From Tupaia tana (Eukaryota; Chordata; Mammalia; Scandentia; Tupaiidae), in the NCBI GenBank assembly GCA_026018925.1, contig JAKSZU010000013.1, positions 76,249,791 through 76,313,790 on the forward strand: 64,000 bases of DNA. The letters are read 5' to 3'. Shown piece by piece: positions 22,017 to 33,546 of this stretch (positions are counted from its first letter, which is position 1; each line of letters starts with the position of its first letter). The position numbers and the translations under genes were made by a program. The notes under the pieces are model-generated. The model saw nothing but the letters and a program-made list of their open reading frames with translations, searched no databases and was not told the DNA's origin.

Positions 22017-22235
22017 TGGGCTGGCCTAGCAGCCTATTGTTAAGAGAGCTGAATCCTATAAATCAAATGCAGTATGAACCCTGGCCCTGAAGGCTTAAAA
22101 AACACTCCAGGAATGTGTACATGTATGTGCCCTAAATCTCAACAAGGTGGAAAAATGGAGCAGAAGCAATCGGGCTGTGACCACATCCCATTAGAGGGTG
22201 CTTTATTTCTCTCTTTCTTCTTTACAAAAATGAGT
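22017..22235 (+). mobile_element. SINE type C
   Basis: Starts GGGCTGGCCTAGCAGCCTATT, has box B-like ATGAACCCTGG, and ends in a CT-rich stretch. The last part of the family consensus is lost after 22235. The 17 bases upstream resemble those upstream of the copy at 17527, a point listed under findings. Confidence 0.8.
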
Positions 22236-22444
22236 GTCTTCGGAGTTAAATTACTTGTTCACTTACGTAAGACTAAGATTCAAGCATGGATTCTGTCTCT
22301 AATTATGTGAAAAGTATGAGCTTGCCTAACCATCAATTTCCAGGAAGCTTAGAAAATCTAGGTGGGAAGAAAATAGCATCTGAGTCTGGTTTTCACCCAG
22401 CCCTCCTTCCTTCTTGCTTGCATGGCCTGCCTATTTCTCCATGG

Positions 22445-22760
22445 CTTCTGTGAGGGCCACTCATGGGTGTCAGCTTGATTGGATTAGGAATATAGACATT
22501 AAAACTTAAGGTTCACTTGCCTTTGGACTCCAGGGCTTACACTAGACCCCTCCACCCCCAGAGTTCTTGGGCTTTTGTCCTTAGATTGAGAGTTACACCA
22601 CTGGATGCCCTGACTGATCATGGTTTTTTAATCCTATGGATTACCAGGGCCCTAGATCCCTCCCTTGGAGCATTGTTGTACCACCTCCTTTGCATTGATT
22701 TTATTAATCCTCTTTCCATCAGGTGGGAAATTAAATCAAAAGTTTTCTAGAAAGGCTAAC
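22445..22760 (+). repeat. Ancient L1M-associated repeat, sense fragment
   Basis: The words GTGTCAGCTTGATTGGATTAGG, GGACTCCAGGGCTTACACTAGA and AGATTGAGAGTTACACCACTGG match the same old eutherian repeat found antisense at 15095-15895. Confidence 0.55.
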
Positions 22761-24075
22761 ATCCCTGAGTGTCATTGGGACCAGGTGTAACATAGCATGT
22801 TTCTCCAGGATAAATTTTGATACTAAACCTAATTGACAGCTCTCTAAGTTTAGGCACAAGAAAGGAAGACAAGGATCCCAATGACACACTTGACCTTAGA
22901 TTTCCTCAGAGTCTCATAAGAGGGTATGACCCTCCTGAGCTTCCCTCTGCAGAAATAGAAACATAGGCTTCAAAAACCTACGCTAGTATCTACCAAAGAA
23001 ACACACTAGGCAGGTGCTAATCTATTACAATTTGGAAACCAGAATGAGCAGAGTCTACCCTGACTTCTTAGCTCTGTAATGACAGTCTTTCCTGCTAAAA
23101 TACCAAAAAAAAAACAATGAGTCACAACATTTGTTAAGGGGGTAGAATCACTGTGTACTACAGCAATGAGATGCACTTCAGAGCCTGCCTCATCGGGCTT
23201 TATACCCCAATCCCTAACCAGTGCCTTAAATTGCACCCTTCCCTTACACCACCTCCAACCAATACTCTGAACTTCAGCCCAGAAGGATTCCTCTATCCTG
23301 TGCTAAGTGCTGGGTGTACCTGCCTCTAAAGCCAGACAGACCATGGGAGCCCCAGGCAGGACAGCAACTTATACACTAGAGATCTTTTTAAAAAATCAGT
23401 TGTCCCACTTCCTTGCCAAAGAACCTGTAGTGAATTTTCAAGGTGAAAATACAACTCTCAGAAACTCACAGACGAAAGAAATGAGCCTCAGAAAAAAATC
23501 AGAAATAAGGTCTCCATCAGCAAAACTAGCATATGTTGAGTCTTCACTTACATGTAGACAGTCTGATTCCAGCTCTAAAGTTGGGGACTGAGTACAGGCA
23601 AGAGGGATACAGAAAACTGAGACTCTGCTTCCACCTACTGCTGGTCTGATGCCTGCTGACAAAGACAGGGATATAATGAGGAAGACTCCAGGGTCAACAG
23701 TGGTGAGAGTTCAAAATGCAGAGTAAGAGATGCCCCCTTGGTATTGGCAAGAAAGAACTAAGGCAGCATTTGAGTAATTTTTATTCTAATTATTTTAGTC
23801 TTGGTGGATATTTGATGAAAAAACACAGTGAGCACAGTGAGCAGTCATAGATCACAGGACTTCAGAACCATGTATGTATTAGAAAATTTTTAGTTTTCCC
23901 CTCCAATAACTATCTTTCTTAGGAAACACTCTTAAGTGTTTTGGGGCAGGATTCAGTATCCCAATTACGCAAAGCTCTGTTCCCCATTATGACTTCCAAG
24001 GCCTTTGTTTCCTGTCCTAACTCATCGTTCGCCTCAGTCCTTTCAACCCCACACTGCCAGTAAAAGCTGTAGTTC
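22761..24075. other. Intergenic DNA, nothing recognised
   Basis: Moderate GC, no repeat named and no exon supported. Short open frames around 23307-23662 overlap on both strands and have no splice or domain support. Confidence 0.5.
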
Positions 24076-24079
24076 TGCT

Positions 24080-24115
<36 letters not shown>
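24080..24115 (+). repeat. Poly-A run
   Basis: About 34 consecutive A. It could be the tail of a retroposon whose body is too old to recognise upstream. Confidence 0.9.
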
Positions 24116-24116
<1 letters not shown>

Positions 24117-24164
24117 TCATTTTTTTCTCTTATTTCTATGACTTTGCTCTGTCTGGATCTTTCA

Positions 24165-24250
24165 TTTCTGTCTAGAACATTCTTACTCTACTCCCTCTGT
24201 TCTTTCGTCATCTTCCTTATGAAGGTTTAACCACTATTGCATTTGGAAAA
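24165..24250 (+). mobile_element. L2 fragment
   Basis: The words TCTAGAACATTCTTACTCTACTCCC and TTCCTTATGAAGG resemble the L2 3' region. Short and diverged. Confidence 0.45.
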
Positions 24251-24303
24251 GCTTTCAGAATGCACCAGTCCCAGATTAGTTACCCTTAACATGCCTCTCT
24301 CTC

Positions 24304-24544
24304 TCTCTCTCTTTTAAATTTTGCCAGAGGGCACATGTACACACCAGAGAAAGCCACACAGAGAAGGAGGAAAAAGACTCCCCACCACTGTGGGAAATGA
24401 TCACACCACAATCCCTTCTCTACAGCTCTTCTTCTTTGTGAGATTTTAGGAATGCATGCACCCAGTGTATTTCTCAGTTCATTGGGTTCCAGGACTCCAT
24501 GTGGAATCTGGCTGCCCTAACCACAAGGCCACAAAGCCAGTCCA
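24304..24544 (-). mobile_element. SINE type C
   Basis: Antisense copy flanked by AACATGCCTCTCTCT (24288-24302) and AACATGCTTGTCTCT (24545-24559), a TSD with two mismatches. The head ends CAAAGCCAGTCC and the 3' end reads TTTTGCCAGAGGGCACATG. Confidence 0.8.
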
Positions 24545-24559
24545 AACATGCTTGTCTCT

Positions 24560-25390
24560 TTTTGCAACACTGTACTGCACTCTCTTCACAAAAACTTCAC
24601 TCACTAAAAGTTCCCAAACAACAGAGAGAAATGATAGGATTTGTGCAGGATATTTTCCTGAACATATTTCCAGCTGCTAGATGTATACATGCCACATGAC
24701 ACGGGAAAGTATTCAAAAATATTTATTAATGTAATGCCGAATGTATGCTGTTGAAGAGAATTTTACTTCCAGAATTATTCACTTTTACAGAAATTGGAAT
24801 AGTAGCCAATAGAGAGAAATAGAGGGATAGGACTCTAGGAAATGAGAAGTTAAATTGGGCAGACTTGGGGTGACCTTTGTGCTGGTTACGCTGTTTGTTC
24901 CTTTTCTGATCTACACTCCACCTTAATTTCACCTGATCTGTGTTCCAGGAGATTACACTTTGGGGACCCACATACCATATTCCCTTCTAGTTTTCTGCTG
25001 GGTTCTGCCAATAGATGCACCCAATGGAGATTAGAAGGCAAAAACAAAAAGCTTAGACACTTGTTTCATTTGGCTTCCTGCTTTCCAGGCTCAGTCTCAG
25101 CCATTTAATTACCAAGTGCTCATCTTCTACAGTGACTCTCCTGCAGTAGCAGCTCTCACTCAACTCAGGGATAGAGGTTTCAGCATTTCCATCACTCTTG
25201 AACCTTCCTTTACCCTCCTCCAGAACATGCCTTTATGTCTTCTGTAATGTCATAACCACTGTCATGATATACATGGTCCATAATATATTCGTCAAATAGA
25301 GTAAATAACCTTGAAAATAACTGATGAAATCATTACAGCCTAAGACTTAAACATTAAGCAAGTATAGGCAAAGAGAATACATTTTTTTCT
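24560..25390. other. Intergenic DNA; possible ancient LTR-like repeat 24900-25240
   Basis: The stretch with TTTTCTGCTGGGTTCTGCCAATAGATGC and GAGATTAGAAGGCAAAAAC resembles a common old eutherian repeat, but I cannot name it. No gene seen. Confidence 0.35.
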
Positions 25391-25672
25391 TTTTAAAATT
25401 AATTAATTAATTAATTAATTATTAAAGTTTACTAGAAAGCATATGCCCTCACCAGAGAGAGACAAAGAGGGAGGAAGAGAGAAAGTGAGAAATCATCCTC
25501 CATTGGGGACGGCCACACCACAATCCCTTCTCCATTATCCTTTCAGGATTTGGGGCATGTATGCACACACACACACGTGGCTGGTGTGTTTTTCAAACCA
25601 TTGAGTCTGGGACTCAAACTACAGAGCCTTGAGATCCAGATACCTTCACCTATACATCACCTGCTGACACAC
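25391..25672 (-). mobile_element. SINE type C with (AATT)n tail
   Basis: An antisense copy. The tail at 25398-25424 has become AATT repeats, then CTAGAAAGCATATGCCCTCACCAG marks the 3' end. The head ends with CACCTGCTGACAC near 25670. Confidence 0.8.
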
Positions 25673-26260
25673 TAAGACATTTTCTCAATGAGCCTCAAAT
25701 TGTTTTGGAATCTCAGATATATTCAACAGAAAGTCTATAAATTCATAGAAAGCAGTCTAGGTTACCTGAAAAGGGCCTCTTCAGTCCTGTTGGTGTTGTG
25801 CCAGCTCTTATACCCAGCAGTCTTATTGTAATCACAGATAATTCCTCTTCAGTAATCAAATACACCAGGATCAGGCAGCAGTGAGCAATTATTGCTTTAT
25901 AATACATAAGGACAGACCTGGAATTGAAGATGGCATGGTCAGCAAGACACCATTGAAGACATCCTGTATATATGACCCTGATACCAAAAGGTGATTAAGG
26001 TCAGTACACTTTCTAAGTATAGGGCCCATGAGGATATTTTAGAATCGGGAAGCCTGTAAGACAAGTATAAAATGACAAATAAAATTGAGGAAGTGAGAGT
26101 GAAAAAATAAGAAGGAGAAATTAAAGAAAAACACTGCTGGATTTTCTCTGCAAGTTCTTCTACTTCCCCCTTGTGGTCAAATTTTTCTAGAATGAGGACT
26201 TTCTCTACTCCCCCCCAAAATACCATTTCTTACATGAGTCAAATTATAAAAATAAAATTT
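25673..26260. other. Intergenic DNA, nothing recognised
   Basis: Mixed-composition unique sequence. A 95-codon minus frame at 25939-26226 has no recognisable domain and no splice context. Confidence 0.45.
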
Positions 26261-26264
26261 GTTG

Positions 26265-26516
26265 GGACCAGAAGTTAGCATAATGGCTATGTCACTGGAC
26301 TCCCATGTAGTCGATTGCGGTTCAAGTCCCAGATCCAGAGGCATAAACTCATGCCGGGTGCGTGTTTGTGCGTGCCCAAGATCCTGAGAGGAGAACGAAA
26401 GAGAAGGGATTGCAGTGTGGCCATCCCCCCTGGGGGGTGATTTCTCACTTTCTGTCTCTCTGTCTCTCTCTGTCTTTCTGGTGAGTGCACACGTCCTGTA
26501 GCAAAAACCTCTCCAA

Positions 26517-26547
<31 letters not shown>

Positions 26548-26550
26548 ATA
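26265..26550 (+). mobile_element. SINE type A with (AAAT)n tail
   Basis: A plus copy, box B GGTTCAAGTCC (A58). CTCTCTGTC replaces the CTCTATGTC marker, so it is the older subfamily. The tail at 26516-26549 is (AAAT)n. Confidence 0.92.
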
Positions 26551-26849
26551 TTGTCCACTACAGACAATATAGAAAATATATTGGATTGGATACATAAGAT
26601 GTCATCTGAGAATGCACTGATTCTGCAACACGGTTTTATAAATGAATTAATGTTTGTGACAAAGGCTTAAACTTAGCTAACCAAGATCAAAGTGATCTAT
26701 CCAGAGATTTGATTGCCACAGAACTGTGGACTCCGTTTGCAAAGGAACTCATCTCATTCTCATTGCAACACCGTATAATAAATACTATTATCCTCAAGTG
26801 AGTGATATAAGAGTAGATATGAAAGTTATATATCTGGGGCCTACTGTAT

Positions 26850-27010
26850 TGTAGGCATGTGCAAGCAGATTGCATAAACTCATTTAGTCCTTAAACGATC
26901 CCTGTGGGTGGGATTCTGCTAGCCCTATATTTATATATGAGAAAGACAATTTTTATTCAACCTTCCAAGGTAATGTTGCCTACCCATGACAAAGATGGAA
27001 TTTTAACCTA
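26850..27010 (-). mobile_element. MIR SINE, ancient
   Basis: The reverse complement carries the MIR core order. On the plus strand one sees AACTCATTTAGTCCTTAAACGATCC, TGAGAAAGACA and CCATGACAAAGATGGAATTTTAACC. Confidence 0.6.
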
Positions 27011-27066
27011 ATCTCTGAACTACATATTCTCTGGTATTTCCACTAGTTCATGTCTCATTTTCATTT

Positions 27067-27068
<2 letters not shown>

Positions 27069-27112
<44 letters not shown>

Positions 27113-27345
27113 CACTGGGTGCATGCATGTGCAGGAGGGAGACAGAAAGAGAGATAGATGGAGAAAGAGAGAAAGCAGTCTACTCCGCCACAGGATGTGG
27201 TCACACTGCAATCCTTTTTCCTCCAATTCTCCATCTCATTAGGATCCCAGCATGTTTTTCAAGATGCTGGGACTGGTACCTGAAACCTCGTCAGCCATGT
27301 AGAATCTGACTTCCTCTATGCAGTGCCTAACTGCTACTCTAGTGG
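27069..27345 (-). mobile_element. SINE type C with long T-tail
   Basis: An antisense copy with about 42 T at 27069-27110, then GCCACTGGGTGCATGCATGTGC. The head is diverged near 27330. The long pure T-run on an otherwise diverged body suggests microsatellite-type regrowth. Confidence 0.7.
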
Positions 27346-28045
27346 GTAAGCCCTGACTTTCCACCAGGTATTTCTCTAAGTTGCTCATGCACACCTTCAA
27401 GAGGTACAACTACGACCTATTCTGGATAATCTCCCACCTTTATGCTCCTCTACCATGTCTTCTACTACCAAAGATGAAAAACAGACTCTCAGATGTATGC
27501 ATTAATTACATGCGCATATTAATAATTAGTAAGACTTTTCAGAATTAAAAATAAACTTTGTTCTTACAAACCCTACTCCTATAATAAGGATACACTCTAT
27601 AAAAATGAGTGCAGTATCATTTTCTTTAAAATTAAGTGGCCACATTAGAATTTCAGGGACAACGAACAATGAAACTCAAATTTTCTGAGTTCAAGGTGGA
27701 CAAATAGAGGCACAGAACTTGTGAACTGCTGTTTGGGGGCATATTTGAAAAAACTGTAAAATTATGTGGAGCCACTCCAAAGAGAAAGGCTGATTTATGC
27801 TTTTAATCCACACCAGAGAATCCTACTTATTTTCCGAAACTCCAGCATGTACCTAACTCTGAACAATTATCATATAATATTTAACGATAACTATAAACAT
27901 ATAGAATTAGCAGATTTAAAATATAATTTGTAAGGCATTTGGAGAAGTGGGTATATGATAGATGGATGGCAGTAGAAGCTGAAAACGTGGTAAAAATAGC
28001 AATAAAATATATTTAACATTTTATTTATTCAGTGTAATAGACCAT
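27346..28045. other. Intergenic DNA, nothing recognised
   Basis: AT-rich unique sequence without supported features. Confidence 0.5.
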
Positions 28046-28047
28046 TC

Positions 28048-28215
28048 GGTAAATGAGTAAGAGCCCAGGTTTTGATCAGGTTTAATTCTTGGCTTTAAAT
28101 TCACAAAAATATGATCTTCAGCAAGTTACTTACACTTTCTAAGCCTCCTTTCCCACATTTGCAATGATGACAAAATTATCTGTTGTGAGGCTCAAAGGAG
28201 TAATGGCCTTAAGCA
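28048..28215 (+). mobile_element. MIR SINE, ancient
   Basis: The order GTAAGAGCCCAGGTTTTGATC, ATCTTCAGCAAGTTACTTACAC, TCTAAGCCTCC and GCAATGATGACAAAATTATC matches MIR. Confidence 0.75.
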
Positions 28216-28481
28216 CTTAGTATGAGAAAAAGCTCAACTGATTCTTTCTCTTTGTATTAAAGTCTAAAATTTACTCTATCCAAACTTTACCTTCAAGAGA
28301 ATATGTATTAATGACAGGCTAATGTGGTTATTCTATGTCTAGGATCAAATCTGGGAACACTCTTGATGACATTATTCTTTTGATAATTTTTCTGCTAATA
28401 AGATTCCTATTCATACTTTCAAACTTTGATAATGTCTTCTATTTATATGAAAATTCTGTATTAAATACAGTTGTATTTGTT

Positions 28482-28736
28482 GGGAACCAGCAGTTAGCGT
28501 AATGACTATGTCACTGGACTCCCACGTAGTCGACCGCAGTTCGCGTCCTGGGCCCAGTGACTTAGAACTCACACCGGGCACGTGTGCGTGCGTGCCCAAG
28601 ATCCCGAGAGGAGAATGGAGGAGAAGGGATTGCAGTGTGACCATCCCCCCTGGGGGGTGATTTCTAGCTTTCTGTCTCTATGTCTCTGCCTGTCTGGCGA
28701 GCGCACGTGCCCTATAGCGAAAACCTCTCCAAAAAA
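28482..28736 (+). mobile_element. SINE type A-C58
   Basis: A perfect 19-bp TSD AAATACAGTTGTATTTGTT at 28463-28481 and 28737-28755. Starts GGGAACCAGCAGTTAGCG, box B GTTCGCGTCC, marker CTCTATGTC present, short A-tail. Confidence 0.95.
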
Positions 28737-28928
28737 AAATACAGTTGTATTTGTTTTGGCATTTGGTTTGACAGCAACTCTTAGCTTGTTGGCTGTTTCT
28801 GTGGCCAGTCCTACCACTACACTCTTAAACTTTAAGCCTTCCTGGGAGGAACCAGTATGGGTACACTCATATTTATCCAATTGAGGAGGTTGGAATAGAG
28901 GCTTGTATTTAGAGAATGACTAAAAGTA

Positions 28929-29059
28929 TGAGGGGACTTCAAAAAGCTCATTGGGAAAAAATAAGTAAAGTATGAGTTTATTTTAATACGAAAATTTTGA
29001 GATCCATGAATACGATTTTCATAATACGCATTTTCCATTAAGTTTGTAAAGAACTCTCC
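28929..29059. mobile_element. Palindromic MITE, copy 2
   Basis: 131 bp flanked by TA on both sides. Ends are TGAGGGGACTTCAAAAAGCT and AGTTTGTAAAGAACTCTCC, with the core GAGATCCATGAATACGATTTTC. TA flanks and inverted ends point to a Tc1/mariner-type non-autonomous element. Confidence 0.7.
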
Positions 29060-29174
29060 TATACATGGTGGCCTCTACCCTTTGCACCTAGGCAGCTATA
29101 TAAAACTTAGTAATACATTTGCTGGGCTATAAGAGATTGCTAATTCAGTGTTTGACTCTGGTACTCATATTATT

Positions 29175-29451
29175 ATTTTTTATTCTATTTTTTTAGAGGT
29201 TTATGCTATAGGGCGCGTGTGCTCACCAGACGGACAGATTCAGAGAGAGACAGAGAGACAGAAAGCGAGAAATCACCCCCCAGGGGGGATGGCCATGCCG
29301 CAATCCCTTCTCCTATATTTTCCTTTCGGGATCTTGGGCACACACACACACGCGCCCAGCGTGAGTTTTAAGCCACCGGGTCCAGGACACAAACCGCGGT
29401 CGACTACATGGGAATCCAGCGACATAGCCATTATGCTAACTGCTGGTCCCC
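29175..29451 (-). mobile_element. SINE type A
   Basis: Antisense, TSD GGTACTCATATTATT (29160-29174) against GGTATTCATATTATT (29452-29466), one mismatch. The 3' end reads TTTATGCTATAG. Box B is GGTTTGTGTCC, with position 58 changed to T. Confidence 0.93.
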
Positions 29452-29646
29452 GGTATTCATATTATTTTGTAAGTTAAATTATTATTATTATGTATGGTGT
29501 TTGATTATAAAAGCAAAACAACTATAGAGATATATAGAAAAGAATATATTGTGGGTGAGCATAAGATAGACCTTGTTAAAATTTTCATGCATTTCATCTT
29601 ACTCTTTTCCTATGAATATTTATGGCTTTTTCTTTGTTTTCTGTAG

Positions 29647-29761
29647 GGAGATCAAAACATACACAGAATTTTCAGTTGATCAAAGAGTAAAAATTGGACC
29701 TTGCTCCAGAGTCTTCTCAGGCAATGAATTTGATTGTCTGAAGTTGCAAGTACAAATATAA
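29647..29761 (+). other. Weak terminal-exon candidate
   Basis: A strong acceptor-like TTTTTCTTTGTTTTCTGTAG (29627-29646) is followed by 37 open codons to a TAA at 29759-29761. The peptide has no recognised domain. Chance is likely, since acceptor-like tracts are common in T-rich DNA. Confidence 0.15.
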
Positions 29762-29926
29762 ATTGGTCTTAAAAGTGGTGATATCATTAAGGACTGTCCC
29801 ACCCACCACCATTCACTCTAGGAGGAGTGAACCATAATTATATTAGTCTCTGCCTCTCTGTCCCTAAAGTGTTTTTGTCAGGCATTCTGAACCACAACAA
29901 ATTTGTCTCCTTCTAACTGTTTATGA

Positions 29927-30194
29927 TTTTTTTTTTTTTTTTGTAGCGGTTTTTGCTATAGGGTGTGTGCATTCGCCAGAAAGACAGGGAGAGACAGAGA
30001 GACAGAAAGCAGAGAAATCACCCCCCAGGGGGTTTGACCACACCGCAATCCCTTCTCCTCCATTCTCCTCTCGGGATCTTGGGCACGCACGCACACGCGC
30101 CCGGCGTGAGCTTAAGCCACCGGGTCCGAGACTCAAACCGCTGTCGACTACATGGGAGTCCAGCGACATAGCCATTACACTAACTGCTGGTCCC
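29927..30194 (-). mobile_element. SINE type A
   Basis: Antisense copy with an intact GC-rich middle, box B GGTTTGAGTCTCGG (A58) and a T-run at 29927-29942. The CCGGGTCC block suggests moderate age. TSD not clear. Confidence 0.9.
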
Positions 30195-30229
30195 TGTATA
30201 TGAGCTTTTTGAGAACTGAATCCACAGGT

Positions 30230-30475
30230 GGTCTATCTATGGAAGATAATTCATTGTAATGGTTCAGAGAGGGGAAGCAGATGGTTCAGAGAGGGGAAGC
30301 AGATTGCTCAGAGATTGGTTTGTAAACTCAGCTATCTGACATTTTGGACAGTTACTCAACTTTATTGTTGAGAAAAACAGGACACATAGGGTTGTTTTAA
30401 GAAGACCATATAATTCATATACGAAGAAGTTAGTGCATGGTAAATGCTGAATAAATATTGGTTCTTATTTTAGAT
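30230..30475 (+). mobile_element. MIR SINE, ancient, with internal tandem duplication
   Basis: MIR order GTAAACTCAGCTATCTGAC, GGACAGTTACTCAACTTTATTG, AGGGTTGTTTTAAGAAG and TGGTAAATGCTGAATAAATATTGG. Its 5' part has a 22-bp unit (TGGTTCAGAGAGGGGAAGCAGA) present twice in tandem at 30260-30303. Confidence 0.7.
30260..30303 (+). repeat. Tandem 22-bp duplication, two identical copies
   Basis: Two identical copies inside an ancient MIR. Identity in an otherwise decayed element implies a recent replication slip. Confidence 0.9.
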
Positions 30476-30515
30476 ACAGAAACTGACATTGAATATAGCA
30501 TAAAGATGATGTCCC

Positions 30516-30745
30516 CAGCGACCAGCAAATGATATAGTGGTTATGTCACTGGACACCTATGTGGTCAATCGCGGTTCTAGTCCCAGACTCAGAGGCTTGA
30601 AACATGCCAGGTATATGCGCATGTATGCCTAGAATCCCAAGAGGAGAATAAAGGAGAAGTGATTGAGACATAGCCATCTCTCTGGGGAGTGATTTCTTGC
30701 TTTCTGCCCTTTGTCTCTTTCTGTCTCTCAAAATGCCCTCAAAAT
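30516..30745 (+). mobile_element. SINE type A, older copy
   Basis: Starts CGACCAGCAAATGATATAGTGG. Box B is GGTTCTAGTCCC, a long distance from consensus. The GC-rich middle is decayed, and the 3' end is shortened after CTGTCTCTC. Confidence 0.85.
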
Positions 30746-30789
30746 ATTATTGAACTAAATATTTTCCACTTAACCAGTAACTGCAAAGT

Positions 30790-30955
30790 TGAAACTGAAA
30801 AGATCTGATCCAGGTATGTCACTGGCTAGCTGTGGATTTCATACAACTCATTTAACCTCTTTGGATCTTGACTTTATCATCTGTAAAAGGAGAATGATGA
30901 GCATTTGCATTACAAAACTAGAATGAAAGTTACACAAAGACATCCTTGAACATGT
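30790..30955 (+). mobile_element. MIR SINE, ancient
   Basis: The words CACTGGCTAGCTGTGG, CATTTAACCTCTTTGGATC and TCATCTGTAAAAGGAGAATGATG follow the MIR core. Confidence 0.75.
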
Positions 30956-30964
30956 CAAGTATAT

Positions 30965-31330
30965 TGTCTTGAGATGTATTTCTAGAAGTGGTACTAATAT
31001 ATTAGGAACTAAGAACATTTTTGAGCTTTTTTTATATATATTTTGTCTCTCCCCTTTACAAAAGAGTATGGAGATTTTCAAACTCAGTGGTAGTATGCCT
31101 GAATTAGAGTTTTACTATCACCAATGTAAAGATTGTTACTTTTAAAATGAATTTCTAGTTTGGCATTTTCTTTAGTTACTATTTCATACAGATGCTTTTT
31201 CTTTGGAATTGTTACTATTGAGGTTTGACTTTTCAGTATTCTACATGCATACTGTCAATTTTATGCTTGTTTGTGCATTTCCTCTTCATTTCCTTTGATC
31301 ATTTTTCTATAGGACATTTCAACATGTCCT
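30965..31330 (-). mobile_element. L1M ORF2 3' remnant, antisense
   Basis: Diverged plus-strand words ATTTCTAGAAGTGGTACTAATA, CAATTTTTGAGC-like and ATTGAGGTTTGACTTTTCAG match the antisense of the ORF2 C-terminus region seen in old L1M copies. No open frame remains. Confidence 0.6.
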
Positions 31331-32640
31331 TGTCAATGTGTAACATCTCATTATATTTTAAGAACATTAGCATGATATTAGATTTTGAATTGTTCTTTTC
31401 ACTGGAAATACTAACATAAAAATTATTGCAAAATAGAAGAAAACACTAAAACATAAATCTCTTAATAAATATTAGTTTTTGTTATTTAAAATAATCCAGA
31501 AAGTACTAAGTACAAAGCAAATTAAGACTTATAAAATTCATGTCTGTTAGCCTTTATATCCTATAGAGTTTATAGCCTTCTATTTAAAAGCATTATTTTG
31601 TTAGGAAAATGCAAAACCTCTAAGGCTCCCATGAAAAATTGTGTGAAGCAGCACTTTAAAATTGTAAAATTTTAAACTTGTCACATTACTTAAAAATAGC
31701 CTGCTTTTGCAGTTAGAAGCTTGAGTGAGTTCTCACTGATTAAAGTTTAGAACCTCTTAAAAATTTAATGAACCAAAACAGTTGTTCTAATATTAAACAC
31801 CCTGTCTGTAAATCTTAAAGAGATTTAGTATTGAACCAGAATAACTTTTTTCCCTAAATTAAAACAACCATTCACTTTAATACATATTAAAAGTTTTTGC
31901 AACATTTTAGCAAAATAGGATTAGTTTTTATTTTCCTCAGAGTTATCAAAAAAAAAAAAAAGAAAAGAAAACTTTAACTTATAAAGACAACACTTGGACT
32001 TTCATCTTTCAAAACAAATCACATAATAATTGTGCTACTACTCCAGAAGGGCTTTGTTCTGTTAATGGATTTTTGTAGCCTCTAGTTTAGTGCTATTAGT
32101 GAGAATTATATACACCTTTCTCTCTCTGTTGCCAGAGCATCTGTGTTTATGTGTTTATCACATGAAGTCCTTTCAGGCTGGAAAGAAGTATTAGTCACTC
32201 TATCTCTAAAGCCAACACAATGCTTGGTCTATTATAGTTGTTAAAGAATCCTTTATTGGAAGGCAGCTATGTTCACCACTATACTACCAATGCTAAATAT
32301 TAATAGTTTATTGAACTGAGCAATAGCGAAGACACACAAGGTCCAAAGTTAAATTCACCCTTTTCCCTCTGATTAGAGACATAAAAGAACAATTTCAAAA
32401 TTATTTCCAAGTTTGGATTCTATATAGGTCCCACGTACTCAGAGGGAAAACAAAAGAAGTTAAATATTTGGAGAGGATGCTTACTCTTAGAGATACATAA
32501 TGGATGCACAGATGCATACATGAAGCACCTATGAGGTTTTGAAAGATGCATAGCTTAGAAAAGGTATTATTTCGCTCACCTTTCTTTCAGTTTCTAAAAT
32601 AAAGTGGTAAGTTGCCTACATACTTTAAAAATTGCAAGAA
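31331..32640. other. Intergenic DNA, nothing recognised
   Basis: Very AT-rich. An A-run with scattered G lies at 31949-31970. The section 31600-31850 shows no repeat and could be conserved non-coding sequence; not testable here. Confidence 0.45.
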
Positions 32641-32830
32641 GGGGAGCCAGATGGTGGTGAAGCAATAAAGCTCAATGTTCTGTGAGGTAATCCCACATGG
32701 GAAGGTTCCCAGTTCAGACCTAGAGACTTCCCTGAGTATATCAGGCCCATGTTTGCCCATTATCTGCAGCAATTACAAAAAGATATAGCCTTATGAAAGA
32801 GGAATAGAGAGCTAAAAGCTGAGAATCAGT
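32641..32830 (+). mobile_element. SINE type D
   Basis: Begins GGGGAGCCAGATGGTGG. It has CCACATGGGAAGGTTCCCAG and AGAGACTTCCCTGAGTATAT, markers shared with 34528-34690 and 50008-50240. This is not type A, B or C. No TSD is obvious. Confidence 0.65.
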
Positions 32831-33289
32831 CAAATAATTTTACCACTGAGGTGAATTTTGTTATGGTCCAAATTTCATAGTCACGTGTCTTTCTCCTTTC
32901 CATCAGTCTAATGTTGAGCATTTTGTCTCTCTGGTTTCTCCTTCCAATCACAAGCACTAGCACAATGAACAAAGGGCTTCTCAGCAGCAACTAGAATGTC
33001 CTAAAAACAGAAGGACTCTCTCCAATTTTTTGGCATAGCATAGGACAGACACCTTAGTGTAACATCTGGAGGGTTGAGCTCAAATAATGAATCAGACTCT
33101 ATTTCCACCTGTCAAGGCAAAAATGAGGATTTTCTAAGGTAATGATTGTATGGTAAGGCATGGCACAAAATGTTCATACTAAGATTCACAACTGCTACAT
33201 TTGCACTGAGTGTTTAGGTATGGCTGGCATTGGTCAGTGAATAATTCTATGTAATCTTATAATGACCATATCAGTCTGTAGTACATTGA
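32831..33289. other. Intergenic DNA, nothing recognised
   Basis: Unique AT-rich sequence. A distantly repeated phrase (GTGAATTTTGTTATGGTCCAAATTTC at 32849; a similar one near 33772) may be two fragments of one old element. Confidence 0.4.
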
Positions 33290-33470
33290 GGTTAGAAGCT
33301 CAAGGTTTAGTTTCCGACCTGATTTTTAAGCCTGGCACTTCCCTTGGTTAATAAATACTCTAGAGAAAATGTATATCAGCTATAATCTTCAAGTTCTTCA
33401 TCTACAAAATATGAATTTTGCTAGTAGATATGTCATAGGCTTATTGTTATGAAGATAAGATAGCATATAG
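33290..33470 (+). mobile_element. MIR SINE, ancient
   Basis: GTTTCCGACCTGATTTTTAAGCCTGG, CTTCAAGTTCTTCATCTACAAAAT and GCTTATTGTTATGAAGATAAGAT follow the MIR order. Confidence 0.65.
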
Positions 33471-33507
33471 TATATTTTAATATATTCAACATACTAGCTA
33501 AGGTTAT

Positions 33508-33546
33508 TATATACACACACACACATATATACACATACATATATAA
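33508..33546. repeat. Mixed (TA)/(CA) microsatellite
   Basis: Alternating ATAT and ACAC blocks. Confidence 0.85.

Noticed and set aside
23307-23662. Overlapping frames on both strands near 23.4 kb
   Set aside because: No homology recognised and both strands are open, which is typical of chance in moderate-GC DNA.
29148-29477. Open frames of 60-110 codons sharing a phrase like SLLLHSPLGILGTHAHAPGV in many places
   Set aside because: They all lie in type A SINE copies read antisense. Their repetition comes from copy number of the SINE, with no start context, domain or codon constraint.
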